This document shows positions 33,851-42,497 of a stretch of 64,000 nt of DNA, piece after piece. This stretch comes from Salinispora cortesiana (GTDB lineage: Bacteria; Actinomycetota; Actinomycetes; Mycobacteriales; Micromonosporaceae): NCBI RefSeq assembly GCF_000484695.1, contig NZ_AXVR01000014.1:33609-97608 (forward strand). The letters run 5' to 3'. The notes beneath the pieces are model-generated. The model worked only from the letters and a program-made list of their open reading frames with translations. It did no database searches and was not told the DNA's origin. Numbering within the stretch: the first letter of the stretch is position 1; every line of letters starts with the position of its first letter. The position numbers and the translations under genes were made by a program.

Positions 33851-36247
33851 ATGAGTAAAGAATTCAAGGGCGTCATCAATCTGGGCGCCACGGACTCGAC
33901 GCCGGACTGGGACCCTTACGCCCAGCCCCAGGCTCCGAAAGGCGCGCCGAACGTGCTGGTCCTGGTCTGGGACGACACGGGCTTCGGCTCCTGGGACTTC
34001 TTCGGTGGGCCCATCGAGATGCCGAATATGAGCAAGCTCGCCAACAACGGACTGAAGTACACCCAGTTCCACACCACTGCGCTCTGCTCGCCCACCCGGG
34101 CCGCGCTGCTGAGCGGGCGCAACCACACCACGGTCGGCATGTCCTGCGTCGCCGAGGCGACCCAGGGATTCCCGGGGATGAACGGGCACATCCCCGGGGA
34201 GGCGGCTCTCATCGGCGAGATCCTGAGCGACCGGGGCTACAACACCTATGCGCTGGGCAAGTGGCACTGTGTCGCCGAAGACGAGACCAACATGGCCTCC
34301 TCCAAGCGGAACTGGCCCACCCACCGGGGGTTCGAACGCTTCTACGGCTTCCTCGGTGGAGAGGCCAACCAGTACTACCCGAACCTCGTTCAGGACCAGC
34401 AGTTCGTCGACCAGCCCGCCGACCCCGTCAGCGTGGACGAGTGGAAGGAAGGCAAGGACGGATACCTGCTCACCGCCGACCTCGTCGACCGGGCGATCGG
34501 CATGATCGGCGACGCCAAGCAGGTCGCTCCGGACCGGCCGTTCTTCATGTACTTCTGCCCCGGGGCGAACCACGCCCCGCACCACGTACCGAAGGCCTGG
34601 GCCGACAAGTACAAGGGCAAGTTCGACATGGGGTACGAGGCGATCCGGGAGAAGATCCTGGCGAAGCAGATCAAGCTGGGGATCCTCCCGAAGGGGACCG
34701 AGCTCTCACCGATCAACCCGCTCAGCGACGTACGCAGCGCGGACGGCAAACCCTCGCCCGCCAAGAGCGACGTACGGCCGTGGGATTCGCTCAATGCCGA
34801 CGAGAAGAAGTTGCAGATTCGGATGGCGGAGGTCTTCGCCGGCTTCTCCAGCTACACCGACCACGAGATCGGCCGGCTGATCACCTACCTTGAGGACGCC
34901 GGAGAGCTGGACAACACCCTCATCTTCGTGATCTCGGACAATGGCGCGTCGGGTGAGGGTGGGGCGGATGGTGCCGTCAACGAGAACACCTTCTTCAACG
35001 GTGTCTCGAGCAGTATCGACGAGAACATCAAGATGCTCGATATTCTTGGTTCTCCCGGCACATACAACCACTATTCGACCGGCTGGGCCTTTGCCTTCAA
35101 CACCCCGTTCAAGCTGTTCAAGCAGGACGTGTGGGAGGGGGGAATCTGCGACCCGATGATCGTGCACTGGCCGGCGGGGATCAAGGCAAAAGGCGAGCTC
35201 CGCGACCAGTACGCGCACGTCACCGACATCGTGCCCACGGTGTACGACTGCCTCGGCATCGAGTTGCCGGAGACGGTCAAGGGCTTCAAGCAGTGGCCAC
35301 TGGAGGGCACCAGCTTCAAGCACACCTTCGAAAAGCCGAAGGCCAAGACCGCGAAGCAGAGCCAGTTCTACCAGATGCTGGGTACGCGGGCGCTGTGGCG
35401 GGACGGCTGGAAGGTGGACGCCCTGCACCCGAGTTCCCCGGCGGACTGGGGTCACTTCGGTCTGGACCAGTGGGCGCTCTACCACACCGATGTCGACCGT
35501 GCCGAGATCCACAACGTGGCCGACCAGCACCCCGAGCTGGCCGCGGAGTTGGCGGCGCTCTGGTATCACCAGGCCGGCAAGTTCTTTGGTCTACCGGTGG
35601 ACGACCGGGCCATTGCCGAGTTGCTCAGCACGCCGCGACCGCAGGTGGCGCCGTCGCGAGACCACTACGTCTACTATCCGAACACACTGGAGGTTCCCGA
35701 GGCGGTAGCGGTCAACATCCGGGGGCGGTCCTACATCCTGGCAGCCGATGTGGTCATCGATGGTCCCGACGCGGAAGGTGTCCTCTTCGCGCAGGGCTCC
35801 AACTTCGGCGGGCACGCCCTCTACCTCAAGGACGGCAAACTGAAGTACGTCTACAACTACCTGGGGGAGAAGGAACAGGTCATCGCCTCGAACGTTGACG
35901 TGCCGAAGGGGAAGGTGGTGCTCGGCGTCGCGTTCGAGAAGGAGAAGCTGATCACTCCACCCGGCTCCGACCGGCCCAGTGCCTGCATCGGCAACGCCTC
36001 ACTGTTCATCGGCAAGAAGAAGGTGGGTGAGTGCAAGGGAATGCAGACCCAACTTGGCAAGTTCGCCCTCGCCGGGGAAGGCTTCAACGTCGGTCAGGAC
36101 CGCGGCGCACCCGTCACCTATGACTACTCCGGCGCCCGTCCCTGGAAGCTGACCGGCGCCACGATCAAGCAGGTCATCGCGGATGTCTCCGGTGAGGCCT
36201 ACGTTGACGTCGAGCGGGAGGCGGCCGCCATGATGGCCCGCGACTGA
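33851..36247 (+). CDS. Arylsulfatase (type I, formylglycine-dependent)
   Basis: A 798-residue alkaline-phosphatase-fold sulfatase. The metal-binding DD is at 41-42 (VWDDTGFGSWD), the nucleophile is C79 in CSPTR followed by AALLSGR, and the second signature GYNTYALGKWH is about 130-140. C79 would be oxidised to formylglycine by an FGE such as the one at 29059 in this window. There is no signal peptide, so unlike many secreted sulfatases it should act in the cytosol. GAGAAGGAG about eight bases upstream supports the ATG. A C-terminal 200-residue beta-rich extension resembles that of AtsA-type enzymes. Substrate unknown. Confidence 0.92.
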   Translation: MSKEFKGVINLGATDSTPDWDPYAQPQAPKGAPNVLVLVWDDTGFGSWDFFGGPIEMPNMSKLANNGLKYTQFHTTALCSPTRAALLSGRNHTTVGMSCVAEATQGFPGMNGHIPGEAALIGEILSDRGYNTYALGKWHCVAEDETNMASSKRNWPTHRGFERFYGFLGGEANQYYPNLVQDQQFVDQPADPVSVDEWKEGKDGYLLTADLVDRAIGMIGDAKQVAPDRPFFMYFCPGANHAPHHVPKAWADKYKGKFDMGYEAIREKILAKQIKLGILPKGTELSPINPLSDVRSADGKPSPAKSDVRPWDSLNADEKKLQIRMAEVFAGFSSYTDHEIGRLITYLEDAGELDNTLIFVISDNGASGEGGADGAVNENTFFNGVSSSIDENIKMLDILGSPGTYNHYSTGWAFAFNTPFKLFKQDVWEGGICDPMIVHWPAGIKAKGELRDQYAHVTDIVPTVYDCLGIELPETVKGFKQWPLEGTSFKHTFEKPKAKTAKQSQFYQMLGTRALWRDGWKVDALHPSSPADWGHFGLDQWALYHTDVDRAEIHNVADQHPELAAELAALWYHQAGKFFGLPVDDRAIAELLSTPRPQVAPSRDHYVYYPNTLEVPEAVAVNIRGRSYILAADVVIDGPDAEGVLFAQGSNFGGHALYLKDGKLKYVYNYLGEKEQVIASNVDVPKGKVVLGVAFEKEKLITPPGSDRPSACIGNASLFIGKKKVGECKGMQTQLGKFALAGEGFNVGQDRGAPVTYDYSGARPWKLTGATIKQVIADVSGEAYVDVEREAAAMMARD

Positions 36248-36298
36248 GCGCGACCGACAGCTCCGACGGCTGGCTGGGGTCGCTGGAGCTCGGGCGTG

Positions 36299-36326
36299 GG
36301 GGTATCCGCTGTCTGGCGGATACCCC
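36299..36326. terminator. Hairpin terminator after the sulfatase gene
   Basis: A perfect 11-bp stem GGGGTATCCGC (36299-36309) with GCGGATACCCC (36316-36326) around a 6-base loop. It lies 51 bases after the sulfatase stop and just beyond the end of the convergent VTT-type gene, so it probably serves both. Confidence 0.8.
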
Positions 36327-36330
36327 TGCA

Positions 36331-36964
36331 CTATCCGAGGACGTGAGCGAGTTCCGGCGCCATGCTGACGGTGGCGAATCGCACCGTGCGGCCGACGAAG
36401 CACGTGACCGCGAACACGCTCACCGTCATCCGGGTCGAGCTGATGCAGAAGACGACCAGCAGAAGTGGGGGCAGGCCGACCGCCGCTTAGCAACACCACC
36501 GGTACCGCCACGAAAGGCCGGTCGAGCAGGGCGATGAGTCGGTTGTTCCAGCGGCGGGTCACCGTGACGACGACGGCGATCGACCGGCGGATGGCCGTGC
36601 GGACCGTCGTGCGGGGCGGCTGGGCCGCAGCCTCCACGGCGCCGAAGCCCGGCCCGCTCGGCCCTGTCCCTCGCGGCGCTCCCGCCATGGTCACCACTGC
36701 CGGCGCCGGCTCCGGCGCCCGCGCGAAGCGGGCGCTGTGCCGCTGTAGCCAGCGGTGCAGCCGCACGGAGCGGAGGGTGCCGCGTAGGCCCAGCAGCATC
36801 AGTGCCTTGCCGATGGTCTGCCCGGCGCCAGCGGTGACACCCAGCAGGAAGGCGTTCTGTCCGGTTACGGCGGCCGCGCCGATGAGGTATGGCTCCACTG
36901 GAACCGCGGGGATGAAGGCCGAGGTGAGCGCCATCAGGAAGGTCGCGATCCCTGCCTCGATCAT
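36331..36964 (-). pseudogene. VTT/DedA-like small membrane protein gene, frameshifted
   Basis: From ATG 36964 the product begins MIEAGIATFLMALTSAFIPAVPVEPYLIG, a typical VTT-domain start with several membrane spans, and reads in one frame down to VAVPVVLLS. One extra base near 36484 (in a CGCCGC stretch) shifts the frame; skipping it continues AVGLPPLLLVVFCISSTRMTVSVFAVTCFVG and ends at a stop at 36331, as expected for this family. Intact, it would be about 210 residues. The start overlaps the CDP-alcohol phosphatidyltransferase stop by four bases (ATGA), so the two were one operon. Real decay versus sequencing error is open. Confidence 0.8.
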
Positions 36965-37653
36965 GATTCGGCCCCGTTCCTGCGGACCGGGACCAGCCGC
37001 CGTACCACCACCAGGGATACGACCTTGATCACGACCACCGCCAGGGCCAGCGCGAGCGGTGGCCAGGGGCTCGGCACGAGGAGCACGAGCAGCACCAGAG
37101 CGCTGGTGTTGGTGGCCTTTGCCGCCGGGGACCAGTTCCACCGGAAGACGCCATGGTGTACGTGGAAGAAATAGTTCGGACTCAGTAGCCCGAACCGTAG
37201 AAACGACAGGCTGAGGACCAGATCTACGACGACAAACTGCAGCAGAAAGACTGCGACAGGAGCCACCATTCCTGGTCGTACCTGCAGCAGCGGGATGATG
37301 CAGAGGACGCAGCAGAGCCGATCGGCCAGGATGTCAAAGACCGCGCCGAGGCGGGTCTCCTGGTTCATTCGGCGGGCCGTCCAGCCGTCCAACATATCGC
37401 CGACCCAGTAGACAAGATATGCGGCTACCGCCAGGACTGGGTCCCGGGTGGCGACCGCGGCGATCGCGACGGTGACCGCGCCGATCGTGCGTACCGCGGT
37501 CACCGTGTTAGCGGCCTGCACTATCCGAGCCGGGAGGGGCGCCACCGCCGCCACTGGGCCCGGGGAGCTGCGCTCGTCGGCGCTGCCCTCCCGGTTCGCC
37601 GCCGTGAAGTTGCCGATCGGGCCGCTATGCTCAGAGGATCTTGATCTCGGCAC
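36961..37653 (-). CDS. CDP-alcohol phosphatidyltransferase family protein
   Basis: A membrane phospholipid-synthesis enzyme of about 230 residues. The catalytic motif D-x2-D-G-x2-A-R-x8-G-x3-D-x3-D is complete: GDMLDGWTARRMNQETRLGAVFDILAD, with several hydrophobic spans after it. It transfers a CMP-linked phosphatidyl group onto an alcohol such as inositol phosphate or glycerol phosphate; which one cannot be told. GTG at 37653 is the likely start, as the longer GTG at 37680 overlaps the divergent yaaA start and its ribosome site touches the codon. It is coupled to the VTT-type gene downstream. Confidence 0.85.
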   Translation of the reverse strand: MPRSRSSEHSGPIGNFTAANREGSADERSSPGPVAAVAPLPARIVQAANTVTAVRTIGAVTVAIAAVATRDPVLAVAAYLVYWVGDMLDGWTARRMNQETRLGAVFDILADRLCCVLCIIPLLQVRPGMVAPVAVFLLQFVVVDLVLSLSFLRFGLLSPNYFFHVHHGVFRWNWSPAAKATNTSALVLLVLLVPSPWPPLALALAVVVIKVVSLVVVRRLVPVRRNGAES

Positions 37654-37662
37654 GAGGCGAAA

Positions 37663-38454
37663 ATGATCATTCTGATTCACACCTCCAAGGCGATGCGGCC
37701 GGCGCCCCAGGGCGGCGCGACCCTCACCGTGCCCGCCCTACGGGACCGGGCCGAAGAGCTAGCGGCATACCTCAAGACCCTCTCGGTGGAGCAGCTCGCC
37801 GCCGTCATGGAGCTCTCCCCGGAGCTGGCTGACCGAACGCACGGGCTCTTCGCCGACTGGGGTACCGATCCAGAGCGGCAGTCACCGGCGATCGACAGCT
37901 TTGCCGGTGACATCTACAGCGGGCTCCGCGCCTGCGACCTCACCCCCGCCGACCGGGCGTACGCCGAAGGTCGGTTGCGAATCCTCTCTGGGCTGTACGG
38001 CATCTTGCGCCCGGACGATGGCATCCAGCCGTACCGGCTGGAGATGGGCTATCGCCTGCCGGATCCGCCGTATGCCAACCTCTACCAGTTCTGGGGCGAT
38101 GCTGTTGCCCGGTGCCTTCCGCCGACCGGCGTCATCATTGATCTGGCCGCCATCGAGTACAACCGGACCGTCACCCGGTTTCTGCCCCGCGACCGGTTCG
38201 TCAGCCCCCGCTTCCTGACGGTCAACCCGAAGACCGGCGAGCCGCGGTTCGTTGTCGTGCACGCCAAGATCGCCCGCGGTGCCTTCGCCCGGTGGCTGCT
38301 GACTGCTCAGGTTGAGGACCCGGCGGACATCGTCGACTTCGCCGAGATCGGCTACCGCTATGAGTCGGCTCTCAGTAGGCCCCGCCAGCCTGCTTTCGTC
38401 TGTCAGGAGTTCGGGGGTAAGGGGCTCAGCGTCCGACGGCACGATCTGGGCTGA
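37663..38454 (+). CDS. yaaA: YaaA family peroxide stress protein
   Basis: A 263-residue protein of the YaaA/DUF328 family: MIILIHTSKAMRP at the start, RLRILSGLYGILRPDDGIQPYRLEMG in the middle, and a C-terminal GYRYESALS followed by VCQEFG. In E. coli YaaA lowers intracellular free iron during peroxide stress and contains a helix-hairpin-helix DNA-binding element. GAGGCGA precedes the ATG. Divergent from the CDP-alcohol gene, whose start region it nearly touches. It is monocistronic, followed by a convergent MFS gene four bases away. Confidence 0.9.
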   Translation: MIILIHTSKAMRPAPQGGATLTVPALRDRAEELAAYLKTLSVEQLAAVMELSPELADRTHGLFADWGTDPERQSPAIDSFAGDIYSGLRACDLTPADRAYAEGRLRILSGLYGILRPDDGIQPYRLEMGYRLPDPPYANLYQFWGDAVARCLPPTGVIIDLAAIEYNRTVTRFLPRDRFVSPRFLTVNPKTGEPRFVVVHAKIARGAFARWLLTAQVEDPADIVDFAEIGYRYESALSRPRQPAFVCQEFGGKGLSVRRHDLG

Positions 38455-38458
38455 GCGG

Positions 38459-40009
38459 TCAGGTCTGCTGGGGTTGCCGCGGGCCGCGGCCCTTTCGTTG
38501 GCGGGGCCAGATCCAGGCGGCCAGCACCGCGCCGACTACCGCGATCACACCACCGAGCACGAGGGCTGTCGACACTCCGTCCGAGAATGCCTGGTGGTAG
38601 GCCGTGATCACGAGGCTCCGCTCGCTCGCTGGCAGCTTGTCGAGGACGGCGTTCGCCGTCTGGGAGTTGGTCAGCGCGTTGACGACCTGGTTGGACTCGG
38701 CTTCGGTAAGCCCGGCCGCGGTGCTCACCGGGGCGGCCTCGGCCCGACCGAAGCGGGTGGTCGCGGCGGTAAGCAGGACAACGCCGAGCGCGCCCCCCAG
38801 CATGCTGCTGGTCTTGTAGAGCCCGGACGCGGCGCCGGCGAGGGCGACCGGTGGGCCGCCGACGATGGTGTCGGCCACGGGTACGGAGAGTATGCCCAGC
38901 CCGGCACCGATGATGAGTAGGCCCAGGATCACCGCGAGCACCGACAGGGAGGGCAGTAGGGCGCTGATGGCGAAGCCGCCGACGCCGACCAGGACGAGGC
39001 CCCAGACCGAGGGGGAACGGGCGTCGTGTCGGGTGACGATCCGTGCGCCGATGGAGTTGAACACCAGGATAGTTCCGGCGGCCGGAACCAGGAGCAGGCC
39101 GGCCGTGAACGCGCTGTAGCCCCGGACATCCTGTAGGTAGAGGGACAGCACGAAGAGGGTGCCGGCGAAGGACATGTTCATCGTCAGGTTGACGATGAGA
39201 GCGCCGTCAAAGCTGCGGGTGCGGAACAGCCGTAGATTCACCAGTGGGTCGGTGATTCTCAACTCGACGAAGACGAACGCCACGGCGAGCGCCGCGGTGG
39301 CGCCGAAGAGAGCGATGATCAGCGGATCGGTGAAGCCGACCTGTTGCCCCTCGGTCAGCGCGAAGAGCAGGCACAGTGCGGCCCCGGCCCCGGTGACCAG
39401 CCCGATTAGGTCGATCCGTCCATTGCCCCTGTGCGCCTCGGGTGCGTTTCGTTTGGTCACGACGTACAGGACGAGTACCACCGGTGCGGTCAACCAGAAC
39501 AGTGACCGCCAGCCCAGCAGAGTGGTCAGGGTTCCACCGATGGCTGGCCCGATCGCCTGCCCGGCCCAGGTCGCCGCGGCCCACGCGGCGAAGGCCGGGG
39601 GCTGTTCGGTCCGTTTGAAAAGCGCCGGGATCATCGCCAGGGTGGCGGGCAGGATGAGTGCGCTCCCGGGGCCCATCAGGGCTCGGCCGGCGATGAGGCC
39701 GGCGAGGTTGGGCGTGAAGGCGGTCGCCAGGGCGGCGACACCGAAGATCACCAGGCCGAGCAGCAGCATCTTTCGATGACCGTGTAGGTCGGTGAGGCGA
39801 CCGCCGGCCAACAGGAGTGTTCCGCAGGCGATGCTCAGGGCGTTGTTCGCCCACTGCATATCGGTCAGATTGACGTTCAGCTCGGTGGCGATGGTCGGCA
39901 ACGCCACCCCGAGGTTGGAGAACGCGAGCCATACCAGTGTGGCGGCGGTGCAGAGGCTGATCAGGGCGGCCCGTCGGGACGGCGATGACCGGCGGGACCG
40001 GGAGTGCAT
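38459..40009 (-). CDS. MFS drug efflux transporter (DHA2, 14-span)
   Basis: A 516-residue proton-driven exporter with about 14 membrane helices. Motifs include LAFSNLGVALPTIATELNVNLTDMQW in helices 1-2, the loop GGRLTDLHGHRKMLL (motif A), and FTPNLAGLIAGRALMGPGSALILPATLAMIP. This is the QacA/EmrB subgroup. The ATG at 40009 has no ribosome site, and longer in-frame sequence upstream does not look coding, so translation may be leaderless. Substrate unknown; no regulator lies beside it. It converges on yaaA. Confidence 0.88.
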   Translation of the reverse strand: MHSRSRRSSPSRRAALISLCTAATLVWLAFSNLGVALPTIATELNVNLTDMQWANNALSIACGTLLLAGGRLTDLHGHRKMLLLGLVIFGVAALATAFTPNLAGLIAGRALMGPGSALILPATLAMIPALFKRTEQPPAFAAWAAATWAGQAIGPAIGGTLTTLLGWRSLFWLTAPVVLVLYVVTKRNAPEAHRGNGRIDLIGLVTGAGAALCLLFALTEGQQVGFTDPLIIALFGATAALAVAFVFVELRITDPLVNLRLFRTRSFDGALIVNLTMNMSFAGTLFVLSLYLQDVRGYSAFTAGLLLVPAAGTILVFNSIGARIVTRHDARSPSVWGLVLVGVGGFAISALLPSLSVLAVILGLLIIGAGLGILSVPVADTIVGGPPVALAGAASGLYKTSSMLGGALGVVLLTAATTRFGRAEAAPVSTAAGLTEAESNQVVNALTNSQTANAVLDKLPASERSLVITAYHQAFSDGVSTALVLGGVIAVVGAVLAAWIWPRQRKGRGPRQPQQT

Positions 40010-40459
40010 AAACCCGACAATATAGGAAAGTGCTCTACCAGGTGGTCGTAAGCTAGGTGTGGTCGGGTCAGTCTGGACGGCGGGCCGCGCCGGGGTTCGG
40101 CGATGGTGCTGCGCTGGGTGCCGAACCCGGTGCGCGGGCGCTGGTGGCGGTGGCGTGGTATCGGCGGGAATGCTGGGCCGGCCAGCACGACCACAAAAAG
40201 TCGTCGTGCCCGCAATTGATGGCCTCGGTTCTCGACATGGCACGGGGGCGGCGGGGATAGACGGTTCCAGAAACTTCGCCGTCGGCGCTCGGTGGCCCGG
40301 ATCGGCGGTCTGAGGAACAGCCACGGCGGGTGTGGTAGCCGCTACCCACGGGAAAGATTTGGTGGTCGGGCGAATCCCGCCTGTGGGTCCTTTAGCAACT
40401 ACCCTGTCTGGATGCTAATGTCCTCGTCTTCGTACTCGTGAAATGGAGCTAACCCGAGC
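40010..40459. other. Non-coding stretch between MFS and lsr2
   Basis: No convincing gene in these 450 bases on either strand. It must hold the divergent promoters of the MFS gene and lsr2. A G/C-rich half-palindrome CTGGGCCGGCCAGC is near 40166-40180. Codon statistics of the short frames in it are those of non-coding DNA. Confidence 0.5.
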
Positions 40460-40810
40460 ATGGCGCGACAGGTAATCACCCAACTGATTGACGACCTAAC
40501 CGGTGGCGAGGCCGACCAGACGATTGAGTTCGGTCTCGACGGCAGGGCATACACCATCGAACTATCGGACGAGAACGCATCCACACTTCGGCAGGCGCTT
40601 GCCCCCTATATCGCCGTTGGTCAGCGCGTCGGCAGGGCCAGTGGCCACGGTGGGATCACGAGGGCGGTGCGGGGAGCCGCAGCGACCGCGCAGCGCTCCA
40701 CCCGCGCGCGTAACGAGGAGATCCGGGAGTGGGCGCGGGCCAACGGATACCAGGTTTCGGACCGCGGACGCATCCCGGTCGGCGTGATGGAGGCGTACGA
40801 CAAGCAGTAG
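40460..40810 (+). CDS. lsr2: Lsr2 family nucleoid-associated protein
   Basis: A 116-residue H-NS-like protein. The N-terminal dimerisation domain is MARQVITQLIDDLTGGEADQTIEFGLDGRAYTIELS, a linker follows, and the C-terminal AT-hook-like DNA-binding domain has IREWARANGYQVSDRGRIPVGVMEAY with the RGR core. It binds AT-rich DNA and silences foreign genes across actinobacteria. Unusually rich in basic linker residues between 62 and 84. The terminator at 40860 follows its stop by 50 bases. It is probably one of two or three paralogues in the genome. Confidence 0.93.
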   Translation: MARQVITQLIDDLTGGEADQTIEFGLDGRAYTIELSDENASTLRQALAPYIAVGQRVGRASGHGGITRAVRGAAATAQRSTRARNEEIREWARANGYQVSDRGRIPVGVMEAYDKQ

Positions 40811-40859
40811 AGGGCCGGCGGTTGGTTTGCCCGCAATGGCCCCGGTTGAGCTAGCCCCG

Positions 40860-40900
40860 ACACAGCACGAAGGGCCCCGGACCGGGGCCCTTCGCTGTGT
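40860..40900 (+). terminator. Rho-independent-type terminator after lsr2
   Basis: CGAAGGGCCCCGG (40868-40880) pairs with CCGGGGCCCTTCG (40882-40894), and an outer ACACAG/CTGTGT stem (40860-40865, 40895-40900) extends it past a 2-base bulge. It is a very stable G/C-rich hairpin 50 bases after the lsr2 stop. Confidence 0.8.
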
Positions 40901-41060
40901 CCCACCCGCGTTGGCCCGGGCTGCGAAGCCTCTTCCCTCGGCGAAGGGGCTTTACCATCGGTTGGTGTCACCGTGCGGGGCGCGCTGGCCGTTGGTGCGG
41001 GGAGGTGTGGTCGGTCACCGGCCCCAGCCCGGGCCACGCCGCGCCGAAAAGGAGATGACC

Positions 41061-41702
41061 ATGGGAAGTGAGCTGGCCGAGATCCTGGACGCCGTGGCCG
41101 CCGGGCGCTTTCCGGCACCGGACGGCGGGATGACCGTGCTGCCGCAGCCCTGCGACCGCGACGCCGGGGTGATCGCGTTCACCGCCCACTCCGTGGTCTT
41201 CACCAACGAGGATCCGCGCTGGGTCCGTGGAGTTCTGGCCGCTCTCGACTGCGACCCCCTGGCGGCCACGATGCATCCACACTTCCTGGGCGCCCTGCTC
41301 GAGCGCACCGGACGTCGCATGGACACGATCGACCTACTGACGGTCGCAAGCTCGCTGGCGGGTGCACCACCGCTGCGGCTCACCGAGCTCACCGACGCCG
41401 CCCATCCCCGGGAAGCCCGGGCGCGCCAGCATCGGGACGACATCCGGGTCTGGGCAGCCGACGGGGGAGTGGTCATCCTTGGCCGGGGCGTGGCCGGACG
41501 ATGGGAGGCGGCGATCGAGGTTGACGAGGGACGGCGCGAAGCGGGCCTCGGACGGGAGTTGGCGAGGGCTGCGCGGCACCTGGTGCCGACCGGGCAGCCG
41601 GTCTGGGCGCAGCAGGCAGCGGGCAACGCCCGCAGTGTACGCGCGTTCCAGGCGGCGGGGTTCCGACCGGTCGGCGCAGAAGCACAGCTCTTCGAGAGGT
41701 AG
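41061..41702 (+). CDS. GNAT family N-acetyltransferase
   Basis: A 213-residue protein with a 120-residue N-terminal helical region before the acetyltransferase core. The core has VVILGRGVAGRWEAAIEV, then the AcCoA site DEGRREAGLGRELARAA (R-x2-G-x-G), and a C-terminal GNARSVRAFQAAGFRPVGAEAQLF. AAGGAG at 41049-41054 gives six bases to ATG 41061. Acceptor unknown; the N-terminal part is typical of an actinobacterial GNAT subgroup. No neighbouring genes suggest a pathway. Confidence 0.82.
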   Translation: MGSELAEILDAVAAGRFPAPDGGMTVLPQPCDRDAGVIAFTAHSVVFTNEDPRWVRGVLAALDCDPLAATMHPHFLGALLERTGRRMDTIDLLTVASSLAGAPPLRLTELTDAAHPREARARQHRDDIRVWAADGGVVILGRGVAGRWEAAIEVDEGRREAGLGRELARAARHLVPTGQPVWAQQAAGNARSVRAFQAAGFRPVGAEAQLFER

Positions 41703-42497
41703 CGACGCGCAGGCCGGACGGGGTGGCCTCGTTGCCGGAAGGTACTTCCGGCGCCGTTGATGCCGCCGGGCTGGCCGGTGAACGGGCCGGCGACGCGGGT
41801 GGCGGTCGCCGCTGACCGGACGGTAACACCCGCTCCCCGGGGTTGGTCGTCCACTGTGATCTTTCCCGTCGGTGACGTAAACGACAGTGTCGCAGTCACG
41901 GGTGCCCCCGACGCAGGTGTTGACAGGAGCACCGAACGTGAGCGTAAGATCGACTCTGCGCTGAGAAACATGTGTTTAGTGGAAGCTCTGCACACCGAAC
42001 GCACGTTTCCAGAGCCATCTGGCGACGGGTCGCTGACCCGGACGGGGATTGCCAGCGGGATGGATCAGCTCCACTCGGAGCGCAACGGGGGGATGCATCC
42101 CGCAGCACTCGCTGCCCGGCTCGGCTGGCATGCCGCCGGAGTCAGGGCCAATGGCCCCCCGACACCGTCGGATCCAGAGGTGCTGGGCTGGCCAGGTGGC
42201 GTGACGCCTCCTGGCGGCCCCAGCGACCAGCGCCAGGCCCCGAGCAGCACCCCGACCGGCGCGGTGAGACTGGTCAGCGAACGACCAACCGTTCTTCGTC
42301 ATTCGACTATCCCCAGGCGCACGCAAGCGTGGCCTACCTGCGACTGACCCCCACCCTCGGCAGACCGGACGATCGCGGTGGGGCTGTCGTCGAGCCCGTG
42401 GCGTCGCGGTGGCGGCGATCAGCGACTAGGCGCGGGTGAACCTGCCACCACCGCGGTCGGGTCGGAGGCACAGCGCCTCAGCTGATCGTGGCTCCGG
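41703..42497. other. Long intergenic region with a candidate orphan promoter
   Basis: Nearly 800 bases with no convincing gene. TTGACA at 41920-41925 and TAAGAT at 41945-41950 form a candidate promoter with a long 19-bp spacer pointing right, with no gene directly downstream. A minus-strand frame at about 41760-41930 reads like coding sequence for roughly 50 residues (ATLSFTSPTGKITVDDQP) but has no start or end that fits. It could be gene debris or hold an unannotated RNA. Confidence 0.3.

Noticed and set aside
41757..42347. 196-codon plus-strand open frame in the intergenic region
   Set aside because: Composition is typical of a random frame in high-GC DNA, no motif is seen, and there is no suitable ribosome site.
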